Below are positions 1-9,868 of a stretch of DNA of 64,000 nucleotides, piece by piece. Position 1 is the stretch's first letter. The number at the start of each line of letters is the position of its first letter. Origin of the DNA: CAWCUK01 sp963798775 (GTDB lineage: Bacteria > Bacteroidota > Ignavibacteria > Ignavibacteriales > Ignavibacteriaceae); assembly GCA_963798775.1 (NCBI GenBank), contig CAWCUK010000001.1, forward strand, positions 930,001 through 994,000, read 5' to 3'. The notes under the pieces were generated by a model. It did not search any database, was not told the origin of the DNA, and saw only the letters and a program-made list of their open reading frames with translations. The position numbers and the translations under genes are program-made.

Positions 1-2565
1 GTTGTTACCGACGCGGTTTTTGCGGTTGATTTGGACGGAAAAATTACTTTTTGGAATAAAGCTGCCGAAATTTTATTTAATTATTCCAAAAGTGAAATTT
101 TCGGGAAATCTTTTACGAAGGTTCCGGGATTTTTCGGTTCTGATTATTTTACGCGAATAAAAGATGAAATAGAAAAAAACGGAAATTGGGAGAGCGATTT
201 TGTCTTCATTAATAGATTAAATAAAAAATCGATAATTCTAGCTAAATTTTCTTTAATCGGCGATAATAATGATACTATTGTTATACTTTGTTCTGATATA
301 ACCAAACGGGCAAAAGTTGAAAAGCAGCTCCGTACATCGGAAGAAAAATACCGCAGCATTGTTACACACGCGGCCGAACTTATCTGTACCATCGATCCCG
401 AAGGCGTAATTACATACGCCAATAAAATGTTTATAACAACTCTAGAATTTTCCGAAGAGGAAATTCTTTTTAAGAATATTAAAGATTTAATATCACCCGA
501 ATATTTAGAACAAAATGGTTTTGAACTAAAAAATTTTAGCGAAGAAGAGAATACCGGTTCCGAATTTCCCGTCATTTCAAAATCCGGCAGAAAAATTTAT
601 CTCTCCGCTAAATTTTCTCCTATTTATTACGGAAGAACGTTAAGATATTTTTACGGATTTTTTACTGATATAACCCGCAAAAAAGACGCTCAAAAAGAGT
701 TGCTTATTTTTCAATCCATTTTCGATGCTTCAATTGACGGAATGGCGGTTGAATCGGGAGGGAAAATTCTTTTAGCTAACAATTCACTCGCTGAAGAATT
801 CGGTTATAATTCGCCCGATGAAATGTTTGACAAAAATTTAGATGAATTAATAAATCAAGATGATTTAAATAAAATAAAAGAATTCATTAAATCCGAAGAA
901 TTCAATAATAAAGAAAAACAGCATTACGAGATTTTAGGTAAACGGAAAAACGGCACAAACTTTTTTGCCGAAGTTTCCATCGCTTCATTTAAAACAGAAG
1001 CTGTAAATCATATGGTATTAATTATTCGCGATATTACCGAACGGAAACGCTCACAGCAGGCAATTCGTGAATCCGAAGAAAAATATAGAAGCATAACCGA
1101 AAATATTGATGATTTCCTTTTTACCTTTGAACAAAATTATTCAACTTTACGCCCTACCTTTTTTACAGCATCGGTGGAAAAAGTAACAGGATATTCTCAA
1201 TTAGAATTTTTGGGAGATCCAAAACTTATTCTAAAAATTATTCATCCCGATGATTTTAATTCAATCAAAAAGCATATAAAAGTTTTTCTCAGAAGCAGAA
1301 TTCAACTTACCGAGGAAATTGAATTTAGAATTCTTAACAAACAAGGCAATGTTGCCTGGATTCGCGCCAAATTAAATTTCAAAAGGAACAGCAAGGGCGA
1401 AATTCAAAAAATGTACGGACTTGTTACCGATATTTCTTTGCGGAAAAAAGCTGAAAATGAATTAAGGAAATCAACACAAAAACTTGTAAAACTTAATGAA
1501 ACTAAAGACCGATTTATTTCAATAATTTCCCACGATTTACGCACGCCGTTCAGCTCTATTTTAGGATTTACAGATCTTCTTTTAAGCGATGATTCTTTGG
1601 ATGAAAAAGAAAGAAACCAGTATGTCCGATTTATTCAGGAATCATCAAAATCGATGCTTTCTTTAGTTAATTCTCTACTTGACTGGACTCGGCTGCAGAC
1701 CGGCAGAATCAGTTTTGAACCGGAAAAAATTAAAGCCGAAAATATTATTCAAAATTCTTTTAATGCAATGTCCGGCGTCGCGTTTCAGAAAAATATCGAT
1801 CTAATAAATTATGTTTCCGAAAATGAAGTTATTTATGTGGATAAAAGCCTGCTGCTGCAAGTATTTAATAATTTAATTTCTAACGCTATAAAGTTTACAA
1901 ATATCGGCGGTAAAATTGAAATATTCGCCGAGCCGTCTTCGCAGCTCAGGTTTTTACAATTCTGTATTAAAGATTCCGGGATAGGTATAAAAGAAGAAAA
2001 TTTAGGAAAATTATTTAATGTTGATACTAAATTTACTTCGGAAGGTACAGCCGGTGAAAAAGGCAGCGGGTTAGGTTTATCTTTAGTTAAAGAAATTATT
2101 GAAAAACACAGCGGAAAAATTTGGGTTAAAAGCGAATACGGAAAAGGAACTTATTTTTATTTTACGCTTCCGGTCGCGTCTCCAAATATTCTTTTAGTTG
2201 ATGATAATAAAACCGATCGGCTTTTGTATTCAAAAATAATAAAAAATATTACCCCCGATTATAATGTTGAAATAGCTTCGGACGGAAAAGAAGCATTTGA
2301 CATAATAACAACTTCCCCTCCCGCGCTGGTAATTACTGATCATATTATGCCGAACATGAACGGGTATGAAATGATTCAGGAACTTCAGAAAACTGAAATG
2401 AAAGGAATGCCGCCGATAATAGTTTTAAGTCATGATGTTGATAGAAACGCAATTTTTGATTACAACAATTTGGGTATAAAATACGTTTTTCAAAAACCGG
2501 TTGATTTGAATAGCTTCAAACAAGCTGTAGTAAAATCGCTGCGGCTGGGAATTACAGCTAATTAA
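1..2565 (+). CDS. Hybrid sensor histidine kinase/response regulator, 5' end outside window
   Basis: The reading frame is open from base 1, so the gene starts upstream; the TTG at 31 is only the first possible start inside the window. Counting from codon 31, four PAS domains follow one another (about 1-95, 100-220, 225-340, 345-475). They are followed by a HisKA dimerisation helix with the phospho-accepting His near 501 (SIISHDLRTP), an HATPase_c domain with DSGIGIKEEN and GSGLGLSLVKEI boxes (about 600-715), and a C-terminal receiver domain with LLVDDN, the phospho-acceptor Asp near 770 (TDHIMP) and the conserved Lys near 822 (FQKPV). No membrane segment is visible in this part, so the piece seen is a cytosolic phosphorelay protein; its signal and output partner are unknown. 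The last four bases overlap tail-to-tail with the convergent hydF-like gene. Confidence 0.95.
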   Translation, partial: VVTDAVFAVDLDGKITFWNKAAEILFNYSKSEIFGKSFTKVPGFFGSDYFTRIKDEIEKNGNWESDFVFINRLNKKSIILAKFSLIGDNNDTIVILCSDITKRAKVEKQLRTSEEKYRSIVTHAAELICTIDPEGVITYANKMFITTLEFSEEEILFKNIKDLISPEYLEQNGFELKNFSEEENTGSEFPVISKSGRKIYLSAKFSPIYYGRTLRYFYGFFTDITRKKDAQKELLIFQSIFDASIDGMAVESGGKILLANNSLAEEFGYNSPDEMFDKNLDELINQDDLNKIKEFIKSEEFNNKEKQHYEILGKRKNGTNFFAEVSIASFKTEAVNHMVLIIRDITERKRSQQAIRESEEKYRSITENIDDFLFTFEQNYSTLRPTFFTASVEKVTGYSQLEFLGDPKLILKIIHPDDFNSIKKHIKVFLRSRIQLTEEIEFRILNKQGNVAWIRAKLNFKRNSKGEIQKMYGLVTDISLRKKAENELRKSTQKLVKLNETKDRFISIISHDLRTPFSSILGFTDLLLSDDSLDEKERNQYVRFIQESSKSMLSLVNSLLDWTRLQTGRISFEPEKIKAENIIQNSFNAMSGVAFQKNIDLINYVSENEVIYVDKSLLLQVFNNLISNAIKFTNIGGKIEIFAEPSSQLRFLQFCIKDSGIGIKEENLGKLFNVDTKFTSEGTAGEKGSGLGLSLVKEIIEKHSGKIWVKSEYGKGTYFYFTLPVASPNILLVDDNKTDRLLYSKIIKNITPDYNVEIASDGKEAFDIITTSPPALVITDHIMPNMNGYEMIQELQKTEMKGMPPIIVLSHDVDRNAIFDYNNLGIKYVFQKPVDLNSFKQAVVKSLRLGITAN

Positions 2566-3767
2566 ATAGAAGCAATTTGATTAAACGGCGTAACAATTCT
2601 ATCTATTGAACCGCGGATATGAGGAATTAAAACTCCATAATTTATAATAGGCACATCAAGCAATTTTGCTTCTTTAATTCTTGTCTGCATCATATTACGG
2701 GTAAGCATACAGCCGCCGCAATGAATTAACAGTTTATATTCGGTTATATTTTCAGGAAGTCCTTCACCGACGGAAGAATGAATAACTAATCTTTTTTTAG
2801 TATGAAGCGTTAACCAGCGTGCAAGTTTTTCTCTTCCTATATCATTTATTTGAAGATGATGCTGACATGCCTCTACAATTAACACTCTGTCACCGTCCTT
2901 TAATTCGGTTAGCAGTTCCATATTTTCCATAAAATCATTCATGCTGCTTTTATAGCGCGTATCCAGCAGAGTAAAAGTTGTAAGCCTTGTTTTTCTATTT
3001 ACCAGCGGAAGAATTCTTTTTATAGAACGGTTATCCGATATAATTAAATCCGGCGGGTTTTTTAACTGGAAAAGTGTATATCGAAGCTCTTTTTCCCTAG
3101 TTACAATAACTATCGCTTGTTCAATCAGCGCTTCTCTAATCATTTTAATTTGCTGAGCCATAAATCTTCTTGCCGGAAGTTCATTTGTTAACGGCTCAAT
3201 AATTAAAACAATGTCACCAGGATTTATAATATCTTTTATAAAAACCGGAGTTGGATCCAAAGTCAGCATTCTGGTAACTTTAGATTTCAGCAGGTCAATA
3301 CCTACATTCTCAGCGCAAGAAATTTCAAAATGTGTGGCTTTAATTTGCTTAATATCCGCGAGCAATTCATCGTTAACACAAAATTCAATTTTATTAACCG
3401 CTATCAAAAATGGGATGGAAAGTTTTAATAGATGTGTAATTACCTTTCGCTCTTCAATCGACATTCTTTCACGGGCATCAAGAACTAAAATGGCAAAATT
3501 TGCGGCAGCTATCGCTCTAATTATATTCCTGTTTTTTGTTTCCGGTTCCGCATCACAATCATCAATATTTATAGCGTGTTTTAAAACCACCGGCCCGTAG
3601 GGAAGGAATTCGGTAGGATAATCCGCCTCAAATAAATTTTTGTTGGTACCATCATTTATCGGTGAAACTGCACCCCCGAGAAAAGCGTTAATTAAGGAAG
3701 ATTTTCCCACGCCTTTTCTTCCAAGGAAAACTATATGTTTGGGTTCTGAATTTAATAAATATTTCAT
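2562..3767 (-). CDS. hydF: HydF-like [FeFe]-hydrogenase maturation GTPase
   Basis: HydF is the scaffold that carries the precursor of the hydrogenase di-iron cofactor. The N-terminal G domain has an intact P-loop (GRKGVGKSS, about 17-25) and an NKIE G4 motif. The C-terminal part carries the HydF iron-sulfur signature: C302-x-H304 and H350-C-G-G-C354 (numbering includes the optional GTG). About 400 residues is normal for the family. The start is chosen at the ATG at 3767, because AGGAG lies six bases upstream; a GTG at 3770 is also in frame. Oddity: where HydF proteins normally read DTAG (G3) this one reads HAIN, and the switch I TTT motif is not recognisable. No hydE, hydG or hydrogenase gene is in the window. 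Confidence 0.88.
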   Translation of the reverse strand: MKYLLNSEPKHIVFLGRKGVGKSSLINAFLGGAVSPINDGTNKNLFEADYPTEFLPYGPVVLKHAINIDDCDAEPETKNRNIIRAIAAANFAILVLDARERMSIEERKVITHLLKLSIPFLIAVNKIEFCVNDELLADIKQIKATHFEISCAENVGIDLLKSKVTRMLTLDPTPVFIKDIINPGDIVLIIEPLTNELPARRFMAQQIKMIREALIEQAIVIVTREKELRYTLFQLKNPPDLIISDNRSIKRILPLVNRKTRLTTFTLLDTRYKSSMNDFMENMELLTELKDGDRVLIVEACQHHLQINDIGREKLARWLTLHTKKRLVIHSSVGEGLPENITEYKLLIHCGGCMLTRNMMQTRIKEAKLLDVPIINYGVLIPHIRGSIDRIVTPFNQIASI

Positions 3768-4052
3768 CACAGTCTCCTGTCCCGATTTGGCAGAACAAAA
3801 GGATAAATAAAATTAGCAAGCAATAAGCCTATTTGAAAAATTTTGAATTGTACTTTTTGAGGCTCCCCTTGCTATTGCCTTTTAAATTATACAAAAAGCA
3901 TTCCATTTAAAAAGGATTGAATTTTTCATCACCAATGAAATTGAAATATTATTTTTTTATTAAAATCAATGTTTTAAGAATGGCTAAAAGATGATAACTT
4001 CTCTAAAATAAGAATACGCGGGAAATTCAATTTTAATTTGGAGAAATATTTG

Positions 4053-4118
4053 GACTATTTCTTAAGAGCTTTTGCCGTTTATTAATTGGTTTTAACCGGC
4101 AATTCTTAAGAAATAGTC
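4053..4118. repeat. Long hairpin between the debranching enzyme gene and hydF
   Basis: The sequence GACTATTTCTTAAGA at 4053-4067 is repeated perfectly inverted at 4104-4118. Inside it, TTGCCG (4072-4077) pairs with CGGCAA (4097-4102), leaving an AT-rich loop. It lies just after the stop of the GH13 gene on the minus strand and upstream of hydF. There is no clear T-run after it, so it could be a weak terminator, an mRNA 3' end structure or an operator. The rest of 3771-4138 is AT-rich with no gene that I can support. Confidence 0.6.
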
Positions 4119-4138
4119 TTAAGTAAATTCTTTATTTT

Positions 4139-6241
4139 TTATTTCTTCTTCAGTACCATTCCGGTAACCGGTTTTAATAGTACTTCAAGTTTTGTGTTTC
4201 CCAGGGAATTAATTCCGGCATTTTTATCATTCACCAAAATATCAAATTCGCCTTCTGGTAGAACAAATTTATGTTCCTTTCTGTTATCGGCATTAAACAG
4301 TACTATAAATTCATCGTTGTTATATTTTATTGCATAAGCTAAAGTAAACTGATTATCGGAATCATCGTAAAATTCAACATCATTGTAATTCGCTCTTCTA
4401 AATGCCGCAAAATTTTTTCTTAGGGAAATAAGACCTTTATAATAATCAACCAGTTCTTTGTTTATTTTTGCGTGTTCATAATTTATATAGTTTGTTTCAT
4501 TGTCTTTATTATAAGTATTATGATCAATCCTTCCTTTATTTTCATCGGGAACAATTATGTTAACCGGTATAACTTTAGAGCGGGCGAATTCTTGTCCTGA
4601 ATTTATCATTGTAATTCCTTGAGAAGTAAACAAGAATAAAGCGGCCAATTTATTCAGCTTCATTTGAAGCGGAGTTAATTTTACCGCGTTATCTAAATCT
4701 TCAATAACATCGAGAGGATCAACTTCTTTAGAACCGATTCTAATAAAATCGCCCAAAGTATACCCGTCATGCGATTCAAGATAATTAACAGAATGTTCTT
4801 TTTTTGAGAATAGACCGAATTTATCACGCGTTAATGTTCCGTTTACATAACTTTTTATTCTGCCGCGATTATTATTTCCGTACCATTTCCCGAATATCCA
4901 TCCAAGGCCGTTTGTAGGATTTTCACCTTTTATTCCGTTTCTAATTTGATCATTCCATGAGCCCCATCCGCGATTTGAAAATCCCATCGGATCATAACCG
5001 CCGCCCCAAGGCTCGCACACAAAAACCGCGCTGGGATTTATTTTACGCGCTTCATAAATTATTTCTTCAATTGTTTCCCAGTCTAAAAGTTTTCCTAAAT
5101 CAAAACGAAAACCGTCTACATGATATTCTTTCATCCAATAAAGGATGCTTTCTACAATTAATCTTCGCAGCATAGGGCGCTCTGTCCTTAGATCATTGCC
5201 GCAGTAACTTTGAGAAATGAAGTTTCCGTTTTCGTCTAATCTGAAATAATAATCTTTATCAATTTCTTTTAAATTTCCTATTTCATATTCCGACAGATGA
5301 TTATAAACAACATCCATAATAACACCGATTCCCTCCTTATGGAATGTTTTCACCATATCTTTAAATTCTGTAATTCGTTCGGTCGTTTTTCCGGTCCATT
5401 CATTCATTGTAGGATTGCTGTCTGTATAGCTGTAATATTCATCCGGCGCGAAATAAGCGGCGGTCATATATCCCCAATAATTTCTTTCATAAGGGTTCCA
5501 TGTATTTTCACTTCCGGCCATTGGTTTTTTAAAAGGAATTTCAATATTAGCGAATTCTTGAACCGGAAGTAATTCAACCGTATTTACTCCTAAATTTTTT
5601 ATATAATCTATTCCGCCTGTTATTCCCTTTTCTACTAATCCGGAATAAGTTCCGGGTTTTGAACTGCCGGAAGAAGGATGCTCGGTCATATCCCGGATAT
5701 GCATTTCGTAAATAATTAAGTCACGCCAATCTCTTTGAATCCATGTATCGTTTTCCCAATTATAATCTTCTTCTTTCACTACAATCGCGCGTCTCGGATT
5801 CATATAAGTGTTTAATGTGGCCACAGCTTTAGCATAAGGGTCTACACAGATGGTTCCTTTATTTATTTGACTTTTATTTTCTACTTTAAAACCGTAGAAA
5901 AGTCCGTATTGTTCTCCGTCTAAAATTATTTCCCAAACTCCGTCATAATCGGAAACCATTTCATACTCTTTGCCTTGGCTGTTTTCCGGATTCTTAAAAG
6001 TTACAAGAAAAACATCTTCGGCATTTGGAGCAAACAATCTAAAATAAGTTTTTCCTCCTTCTACAAATGAGCCGAGTTTTTTTGAAGAATAAATTTTATC
6101 CAGATTCTGTACTTCAGTTTTTCCCCTTTTTTCTTTTACTAATTCATTTTTACTCTTATCACTTATGAACAAATTCGCACCTATAATTTTTGTTTCAAAG
6201 AAAATTACCGAAATAATCAAAAAAAATAATTTTGTTTTCAT
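4139..6241 (-). CDS. Secreted GH13 debranching enzyme (isoamylase/pullulanase type)
   Basis: Hydrolyses alpha-1,6 branch links in glycogen, starch or pullulan. Residues 1-22 form a signal peptide (MKTKLFFLIISVIFFE), so it acts in the periplasm or outside the cell. A CBM48-like N-terminal domain (about 50-160) precedes the GH13 barrel. All four GH13 regions are present: DVVYNH at 310-315, FRFDL with the nucleophile D381, CEPW with the acid/base E410, and ESHD with D492. The NYWGYMTAAYFAP stretch is typical of debranching enzymes rather than plain amylases. The 700-residue length fits, and no T9SS sorting domain is present. The gene stands alone. I cannot tell isoamylase from type I pullulanase by eye. 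Confidence 0.9.
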   Translation of the reverse strand: MKTKLFFLIISVIFFETKIIGANLFISDKSKNELVKEKRGKTEVQNLDKIYSSKKLGSFVEGGKTYFRLFAPNAEDVFLVTFKNPENSQGKEYEMVSDYDGVWEIILDGEQYGLFYGFKVENKSQINKGTICVDPYAKAVATLNTYMNPRRAIVVKEEDYNWENDTWIQRDWRDLIIYEMHIRDMTEHPSSGSSKPGTYSGLVEKGITGGIDYIKNLGVNTVELLPVQEFANIEIPFKKPMAGSENTWNPYERNYWGYMTAAYFAPDEYYSYTDSNPTMNEWTGKTTERITEFKDMVKTFHKEGIGVIMDVVYNHLSEYEIGNLKEIDKDYYFRLDENGNFISQSYCGNDLRTERPMLRRLIVESILYWMKEYHVDGFRFDLGKLLDWETIEEIIYEARKINPSAVFVCEPWGGGYDPMGFSNRGWGSWNDQIRNGIKGENPTNGLGWIFGKWYGNNNRGRIKSYVNGTLTRDKFGLFSKKEHSVNYLESHDGYTLGDFIRIGSKEVDPLDVIEDLDNAVKLTPLQMKLNKLAALFLFTSQGITMINSGQEFARSKVIPVNIIVPDENKGRIDHNTYNKDNETNYINYEHAKINKELVDYYKGLISLRKNFAAFRRANYNDVEFYDDSDNQFTLAYAIKYNNDEFIVLFNADNRKEHKFVLPEGEFDILVNDKNAGINSLGNTKLEVLLKPVTGMVLKKK

Positions 6242-6375
6242 TTTTTATACTTTTTTAAGATTGAATGAAGGGCGGAAATAGCCATCTTCAAAATCAGCGA
6301 GGCAAAATAGATAAACCAAACCAGAAAAAAAACACTATCAATTTTGCTCTAAAATAATAATTTAACTTTAACTTT

Positions 6376-6717
6376 TTATTCTGATACTTCTTCGGCTAAA
6401 ATTTTTCCGTCAACAACCGGTGTAACGCAAATAAGCGGATTTTCCGGAACATCAAACCTTTGAAATATTTCTTCAAAAAGTTCATATTGCCTCCCCCTTT
6501 TTTCAAGCTTATTAAATTTATTGTACTTCATAAATTTGCCGCTTTCATTTTGAGGAGCGTCAAAATGGTACGCATGCTCAAAATCCTCTACCGCGTGACT
6601 TTTTAAGAAACGAATTTTTCTATCGTCTCCGCCTTCCTTTTCGTAAGCGATAGCCCGGAATTCCACTACAAAATTATTTTTAATTATAAGATATATATTC
6701 AGAATAATCTCGTTCAT
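6376..6717 (-). CDS. Hypothetical protein, translationally coupled
   Basis: A 113-residue protein of no family I recognise. It is charged, without signal peptide or membrane segment, with a central acidic/aromatic stretch (about 38-55) and a C-terminal ICVTPVVDGKILAEE that looks like a beta strand and turn. Its ATG overlaps the stop of the upstream membrane-protein gene by four bases (ATGA), so the two are probably one transcript and translationally coupled. The overlap is the main reason to believe it is a real gene. Function unknown. Confidence 0.65.
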   Translation of the reverse strand: MNEIILNIYLIIKNNFVVEFRAIAYEKEGGDDRKIRFLKSHAVEDFEHAYHFDAPQNESGKFMKYNKFNKLEKRGRQYELFEEIFQRFDVPENPLICVTPVVDGKILAEEVSE

Positions 6718-7424
6718 TCATTAACCTTCTTATTATTAATACAGAAAAAACTTAAAAATACCGCATACACAAAAGCAAATTTGCACATTATACTTTCTAC
6801 TGATTTAAGCATGGTGTCTGCTCCCGCAAACTTTAGCAGAAAGGCTGCTATCACAGGAAGTGAAATAAAAATTAGTCCCGATAAAACTGCTGTTAAATTT
6901 GTTTTGATCGATTTTGTAACGCCAGTTTTAAGTTTTGTAATTATTATAATGATTGACACAATTAGAGGCAAATAATAGAAGAAGCCGTATAAATCTCCGA
7001 GAGGATAATTATAAACAGCATAAAAAACGGTACAATGGACTATTTGAAATTGGGGAATGGTAAACAAATAATAGAAAAGGAAAAATATTGCGGGCAGAAA
7101 AATTAGAATAATTTTTTTATTTGATTTTCCCAAATATAAAAGAAGAAAATATAAATTTAGCGGCGGCAGAAATGAAATATCCACAAAAGCAAGAAACGCT
7201 AATGATGAATATCTTAAATTTAACCCGCACATAAGCCATTCCAATATTTGATAGCCCATCAGCAATCCGATTAGAATAAAAACCGGCTTGTTAACTTTAT
7301 TCTTTTCGGCAAATATTAAAAGATTTATTAAAATGATTAATTCAACGCAGGCGATAAAAAGCGAGACAATTCCATTCCAGTTATTCAAATAGCTTCTTAA
7401 GTTTTTTGTAAAAAAAGCCCGCAT
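6714..7424 (-). CDS. Polytopic membrane protein of unknown function
   Basis: A 236-residue, very hydrophobic protein with about seven predicted membrane helices (roughly 18-38, 45-68, 72-95, 102-120, 145-162, 178-198, 212-230) joined by short loops. No domain recognised; the seven-helix layout resembles sensor-type membrane domains, but no output domain follows, unless the coupled 113-residue protein is its partner. The annotated ATG at 7424 lies inside the stem-loop that looks like the fumC terminator and has no ribosome-binding sequence. A TTG at 7388 (residue 13) is a possible real start. If the ATG is used, expression would depend on read-through from fumC. Confidence 0.7.
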   Translation of the reverse strand: MRAFFTKNLRSYLNNWNGIVSLFIACVELIILINLLIFAEKNKVNKPVFILIGLLMGYQILEWLMCGLNLRYSSLAFLAFVDISFLPPLNLYFLLLYLGKSNKKIILIFLPAIFFLFYYLFTIPQFQIVHCTVFYAVYNYPLGDLYGFFYYLPLIVSIIIIITKLKTGVTKSIKTNLTAVLSGLIFISLPVIAAFLLKFAGADTMLKSVESIMCKFAFVYAVFLSFFCINNKKVNE

Positions 7425-7438
7425 CTGTTCGTGCGGGC
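7417..7438 (-). terminator. Rho-independent terminator of fumC
   Basis: On the minus strand GCCCGCA and TGCGGGC form a seven-pair stem with an eight-base loop, followed directly by a run of six T. It sits 10 bases after the fumC stop. The ATG of the next gene (7424) is inside the stem. Confidence 0.85.
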
Positions 7439-7448
7439 GTTTAAATTT

Positions 7449-8840
7449 TTATTTTTTCGGACCGATCATTTTTTCCGGACGAACAACTTCATCGAATTTT
7501 TCTGCTGTTAGTAAACCTAATTCTACTGCCGCTTCCTTTAAAGTTGTATGTTCTTTATGAGCTTTTTTCGCGACTTTGGCCGCGTTATCATAGCCGATAT
7601 GAGGGTTAAGCGAAGTTACAAGCATTAAAGAATTATCTAAATTCTTTTTAATGTTTTTTTCATTTGCTTCTATTCCTACTACGCAATTATCGGTAAAGCT
7701 TTCGCATGCATCCGCAATTAATTTTATTGATTGCAGCACGTTAAAAATTATAACAGGTTTAAATACATTTAATTCAAAATTTCCGCTGGCGCCGGCAAAA
7801 TTAACAGCCGTATCGTTTCCGAAAACTTGTACGCAAACCATAGTCATTGCTTCGGATTGGGTGGGATTTACTTTTCCCGGCATTATAGAACTTCCCGGTT
7901 CATTTTCCGGCAGCTGCAGTTCGCCTATTCCGCATCTCGGGCCGCATCCAAGCCATCTTACATCATTTGCGATTTTCATTAATGACGCGGCAATTGTTTT
8001 TAATACACCGCTAAGCTCAACTAAAGCATCGTGCGCGGCAAGAGCTTCAAATTTATTTCTTGCCGATTTAAATGGTTTGCCTGTTAATTCCGCTATTTTC
8101 GCCGCGGCCTTCTCGGCAAAATCTGGGTGAGTATTTAGACCGGTTCCTACCGCTGTTCCGCCCAAAGCTAATTCATACATATGAGGAAGAGCCGCGTCAA
8201 TTCTTTCTAATCCGTTTGTTAACTGCTGAACATAACCGGAAAACTCTTGTCCCAGAGTTAACGGAGTAGCGTCCATTAAATGTGTTCTGCCAATTTTAAT
8301 TATATCTTTAAATTCCTCCGATTTTTTGCCAAGAGCGTCTCTAAGTTTTGTAACCATTGGAATTAATCTTCTATGAACTTCCTCAACCGCCGCTATATGC
8401 ATTGCCGTAGGAAAAGTATCGTTTGAAGACTGCGCTTTATTTACATCATCATTAGGATGAATCGGTTTTTTACTTCCTTTCTCACCGCCGGCTAATTCAA
8501 TAGCGCGGTTTGAAATAACTTCGTTAGCGTTCATATTTGTTTGCGTTCCGCTGCCGGTTTGCCAAACTACCAGGGGAAAATGTTCATCGAGTTTTCCTTC
8601 AATAACTTCATCGGCGGCTTTAACAATTAAATTAGCTTTGTCGGCTGATAAAAGTTCCAGCTCTTTATTAGTTAACGCGGCGGCTTTTTTTAAAATGCCT
8701 AAAGCTCTTATCAATTCACGCGGAAATCTTTCTCCGCCGATTTTAAAATTCATTAAAGAACGCGCGGTTTGCGCGCCGTAATACTTGTCAACCGGAACTT
8801 TAATTTCACCCATACTGTCTGTCTCAATTCTATATTCCAT
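7449..8840 (-). CDS. fumC: Class II fumarate hydratase
   Basis: Iron-independent fumarase: reversible hydration of fumarate to L-malate in the TCA cycle. The 463 residues match the class II length. The family signature [11 protein letters not shown] is present with the catalytic Ser at 318, and the catalytic His ([16 protein letters not shown]) is near 187. [12 protein letters not shown] and [11 protein letters not shown], typical of fumarases as opposed to aspartase or argininosuccinate lyase, are also present. An AGGGAG sequence lies about seven bases before the ATG. The gene is followed by a strong terminator, so it is probably monocistronic. Confidence 0.97.
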   Translation of the reverse strand: MEYRIETDSMGEIKVPVDKYYGAQTARSLMNFKIGGERFPRELIRALGILKKAAALTNKELELLSADKANLIVKAADEVIEGKLDEHFPLVVWQTGSGTQTNMNANEVISNRAIELAGGEKGSKKPIHPNDDVNKAQSSNDTFPTAMHIAAVEEVHRRLIPMVTKLRDALGKKSEEFKDIIKIGRTHLMDATPLTLGQEFSGYVQQLTNGLERIDAALPHMYELALGGTAVGTGLNTHPDFAEKAAAKIAELTGKPFKSARNKFEALAAHDALVELSGVLKTIAASLMKIANDVRWLGCGPRCGIGELQLPENEPGSSIMPGKVNPTQSEAMTMVCVQVFGNDTAVNFAGASGNFELNVFKPVIIFNVLQSIKLIADACESFTDNCVVGIEANEKNIKKNLDNSLMLVTSLNPHIGYDNAAKVAKKAHKEHTTLKEAAVELGLLTAEKFDEVVRPEKMIGPKK

Positions 8841-9073
8841 TTATTTCTCCCTCTTTTTTAGGTTATAAATTTTTAAGAATAAAAATTCTATATAATAATT
8901 TACAATAATTTATAAATAGATATAATTGAAACTATTAATTCATTTTTTGAATTTAAAGATGATCCGGAAATCAAACAGAACTTATACGCGTTCTTTTATA
9001 TTTATAATGAGATGAAAAAAGCTTATATTTTTATTGAATCCACTAAATTTACAATTAAGGAAAGGGCTATAAA

Positions 9074-9796
9074 ATGCGAGTCGCCGGTCCTCTAGAAAAA
9101 GCTAAACATTATATAGAAACACATCCTAAACTTTCAGATTTGCCGAAAGAACACAAGCAAAAAATTGCCGCCGGTCCTTGTATAACAATTTCCCGCGAAA
9201 CCGGTGCCGGCGCGGATGTTATTTCGGAAAAGCTCGCGGAATTTTTCCAAAACATTCAAGTCGACGAAACTTATCAATGGGCTGTATTTGATAAGAATTT
9301 AATAGAAAAAGTCCTGCAGGATCATCATCTACCGCAAAGGCTGGGAAAGGTTCTTGAAGAAGAAAAGTATAATTCGGTTAAATCTATTATGCATGAACTT
9401 TTGGGTGAATCACCCGGTACCTGGACTTTGGTGCATAAAACTACTGAAACTATTTTACAACTTGCGCACACAGGAAATGTTATAATTCTTGAAAGAGGCG
9501 GAAATATAATAACTTCTAAACTGCACAACGCTTTTAATATTAGAATTGTCGCGCCGCTTGAAAATCGAATTAAGCATATACAGGAAATCCATAATTTGGA
9601 TAGACGGAATTCGATTGATTTTATAAAAAAAGAAGAGGAAGACAGGAAAGATTATCTAATGAATTATTTCCACAGAAATATTGAAGATCCTGTTCTTTAT
9701 CATTTAGTAATCAATTCCGGGCAATTCAGTTATGATGAAGTGGTTCAAATTATCGGGAATTCTGTTATTAAAAAATTTCCCAAAATGTTTAATTAA
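9074..9796 (+). CDS. Cytidylate kinase-like family protein
   Basis: A 240-residue soluble protein of the cytidylate-kinase-like P-loop family. After a helical N-terminal extension (1-33), ITISRETGAGADVISEKLAE (37-56) matches the family's degenerate nucleotide-binding loop, a G-rich SRE motif rather than the classic GxxxxGK[ST]. VIILERGGNII (about 136-146) matches the second conserved strand, and the C-terminal region is rich in Arg, Asp and Lys, as in the lid. Family members are often annotated as cytidylate kinases, but the natural substrate is not established. The start is supported by AAGGAAAGGG seven bases before the ATG. It is transcribed divergently from fumC and convergently with the following gene. 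Confidence 0.8.
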   Translation: MRVAGPLEKAKHYIETHPKLSDLPKEHKQKIAAGPCITISRETGAGADVISEKLAEFFQNIQVDETYQWAVFDKNLIEKVLQDHHLPQRLGKVLEEEKYNSVKSIMHELLGESPGTWTLVHKTTETILQLAHTGNVIILERGGNIITSKLHNAFNIRIVAPLENRIKHIQEIHNLDRRNSIDFIKKEEEDRKDYLMNYFHRNIEDPVLYHLVINSGQFSYDEVVQIIGNSVIKKFPKMFN

Positions 9797-9810
9797 GATG
9801 TGTTAAAAAA

Positions 9811-9846
9811 AATGTCATTGCAAAAGAATATTTTCGCAATGACATT
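9811..9846. terminator. Terminator between convergent genes
   Basis: AATGTCATTGC (9811-9821) pairs perfectly with GCAATGACATT (9836-9846). On the minus strand the stem is followed by eight T, so it terminates the GH10-like gene efficiently. On the plus strand only three T follow, so it would be weaker for the kinase-like gene. Confidence 0.85.
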
Positions 9847-9868
9847 TAAAGGGGAAAGCGAGAAAACT

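Noticed and set aside
144..575. Minus-strand open frame inside the histidine kinase gene
   Set aside because: Fully antisense to a strongly supported PAS/kinase gene, no family features; a shadow frame.
3211..3600. Plus-strand 129-residue frame inside hydF
   Set aside because: Antisense to conserved HydF sequence; composition is that of a complementary-strand artefact.
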